Assembly: GCF_000179615.1 (NCBI RefSeq)
Contig: NZ_AEDD01000005.1
Location: forward strand, 108,428-172,427
Direction of reading: 5' to 3'
DNA length: 64,000 nucleotides
DNA from: Paenibacillus curdlanolyticus YK9
GTDB lineage: Bacteria > Bacillota > Bacilli > Paenibacillales > Paenibacillaceae
Below the pieces are notes generated by a model. It was not told the origin of the DNA. It was given only the letters and a program-made list of their open reading frames with translations, and made no database searches. Of the stretch, positions 63,801-64,000 are shown piece after piece (within the stretch, counting starts at the first letter, position 1; the number at the start of each line of letters is the position of its first letter). Made by a program: the position numbers and the translations under genes.

Positions 63801-64000
63801 GATTGCGGCGCTGTATCGAGCAATCCCGCTCGCCTAGCGCGACGACTTCACCAAAGGCGTTGCCGAAAATTTGCACCTCGACGTGGCGCGCCTTGGCAAT
63901 GTACTTCTCCAAGAAAACGCCGCCGTTCTTGAAGTTCGTCTCGGCCAGATGCCGAACCGATTCGAATGCAGAGCGAAGCTCCTGCTCCTCTTCGCATACG
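60850..64000 (-). CDS. Urea carboxylase (possibly guanidine carboxylase), N-terminus outside window
   Basis: Biotin enzyme; 1049 codons are visible and the 5' end lies beyond 64000, where the frame is still open. In order: the C-terminal part of the biotin carboxylase domain ([40 protein letters not shown]), KipA/AHS2-like domain ([37 protein letters not shown]), KipI/AHS1-like domain ([20 protein letters not shown]), and the biotinyl domain with IVESMKMEF near the C-terminus. It makes allophanate from urea and bicarbonate with ATP, or carboxyguanidine if the substrate is guanidine. Coupled to allophanate hydrolase. Confidence 0.93.
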   Translation of the reverse strand, partial: VCEEEQELRSAFESVRHLAETNFKNGGVFLEKYIAKARHVEVQIFGNAFGEVVALGERDCSIQRRNQKVIEESPAPKFAQAVRERMFEAARSLAAEAGYRSAGTVEFLYDPQSSEFYFLEVNTRLQVEHGVTEEVLGLDLVEWMVKEAANELHNLESFVPASQGHSMQARIYAEDCHHNFRPSAGQLDRAVFSADARNETWVRDGITVTSLYDPMLAKIIVHGRDRADAIAKLIKALSETRMYGITTNLSYIQSLLQDEAVVEGDVYTRMLNGYDPSEPAIEVLDGGVQSTVQDYPGRTGHWDVGVPPCGPMDPLSFRIGNKLLGNADDAAGIELTLRGGSYTFRSDIWFCLTGADMQAKLDHESVPTYQPVLGRRGQVLKFGEAQEGLRTYLLIAGGLDMPRILGSAATFTLGGFGGHGGRALRTGDVLGVRLGSDSNSVAPINRVELALSERPALTSEWTIGVIPGPHCSAEFLLPAFLEELAATSYEVHFNSSRTGVRLIGPAPRWAREDGGEAGLHPSNIHDNAYAVGTLDLTGDMPILLGPDGPSLGGFVCPVTTASAEFWKIGQLRPGDKVRFRLITLEEADRLRDQQTQWLNAIGEGERAFIARAMELPGERPFDTDYPILARVTEGHAFPITIRCSGDENLLVEYGPMELDLKLRFQAHALMQAIQESGAVPVLDLTPGIRSLQVHIDRSRITVREACARLLELDRQLPPLESIRVPSRIVRLPLSWDDPATQLAIERYQQGVRPDAPWCPSNLEFIRRVNGLDSIEDVRRIVYDASYLVMGLGDVYLGAPVATPIDPRHRLVTTKYNPARTWTPENAVGIGGAYMCVYGMEGPGGYQFVGRTIQMWNRLRSSTDSFQSGKPWLLRFFDQIQFYPVEADELLQLREDFPRGRYEVSITETTFDLGEYLRFLDEIEASAGTFRDKQQAAFQAERENWKAQGLAEYVSEPEQAKPAGDDELPEGAEAVRCNMPGSVWKVLVEPGQQVKKGDTLIIVESMKMEFSQQAPCDGHVMNASYVKPGDSVHAGQLIVAMAPSEAEVSV

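Overview
The window comes from a spore-forming Firmicute, most likely Paenibacillus or a close relative. The evidence is the core gene order (spoVT, yabM, mazG, hup, rqcP, yabP, yabQ, divIC, yabR, spoIIE, yabS, yabT, tilS, hpt, ftsH, coaX, hslO, cysK, pab/fol genes, dusB, greA, lysS), which follows the Bacillus subtilis order almost gene for gene, together with a fairly GC-rich sequence, sporulation genes and an S-layer-anchored surface protein. Nearly everything is on the minus strand, so transcription runs from high to low coordinates. I saw no rRNA, tRNA, CRISPR array or insertion sequence.

Layout. 1-8.3 kb: lysS (cut by the window edge), greA, dusB, a small XRE regulator and the folate operon pabB-pabA-pabC-folP-folB-folK. 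8.4-15.7 kb: nadA-nadB-nadC-coaX-hslO-(PrsA-like isomerase)-cysK; the three NAD genes sit inside a stretch that lacks them in B. subtilis. 16-17.6 kb: a secreted GH26-like glycosidase. 17.8-29.3 kb: ftsH, hpt, tilS, yabT, yabS, a plus-strand YrdB-like membrane protein, spoIIE, yabR, divIC, yabQ and yabP. 29.3-38.8 kb: an accessory block of three tail-collar proteins, a GNAT acetyltransferase, a 2140-residue Ig-repeat/SLH surface protein and a plus-strand histidine phosphatase. 38.9-43 kb: rqcP, hup, mazG and yabM return to the core order.

43.1-53.5 kb: a second accessory block, visibly more AT-rich, and the most interesting part of the window. Two tandem genes encode the identical 67-residue six-cysteine peptide. 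They are followed by a thioredoxin-like protein, an ABC exporter without a peptidase domain, a second thioredoxin-like protein, an unknown protein, a MauE-like redox membrane protein and a cysteine-free protein that may be redoxin-like. Upstream lie a MacB/FtsX-type ABC transporter and a two-component system. I read it as an oxidatively folded, apparently leaderless secreted peptide with its own folding, export, sensing and possibly immunity genes. This is inference; I do not recognise the peptide.

53.7-64 kb: a YdjM-like membrane protein (plus strand), spoVT, a Ni/Co ECF transporter (cbiM, a PDGLE protein, and a cbiQ-cbiO fusion), and a urea-or-guanidine carboxylase / allophanate hydrolase / ABC ATPase operon running off the right edge.

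Regulatory sequence that can be read directly includes good sigma-A promoters before greA, cysK, yabR and the YrdB gene; a spoIIE promoter with the unusual 21-bp spacer; a candidate sigma-G promoter for spoVT; a perfect hairpin burying the yabP ribosome-binding site; and several clear terminators.
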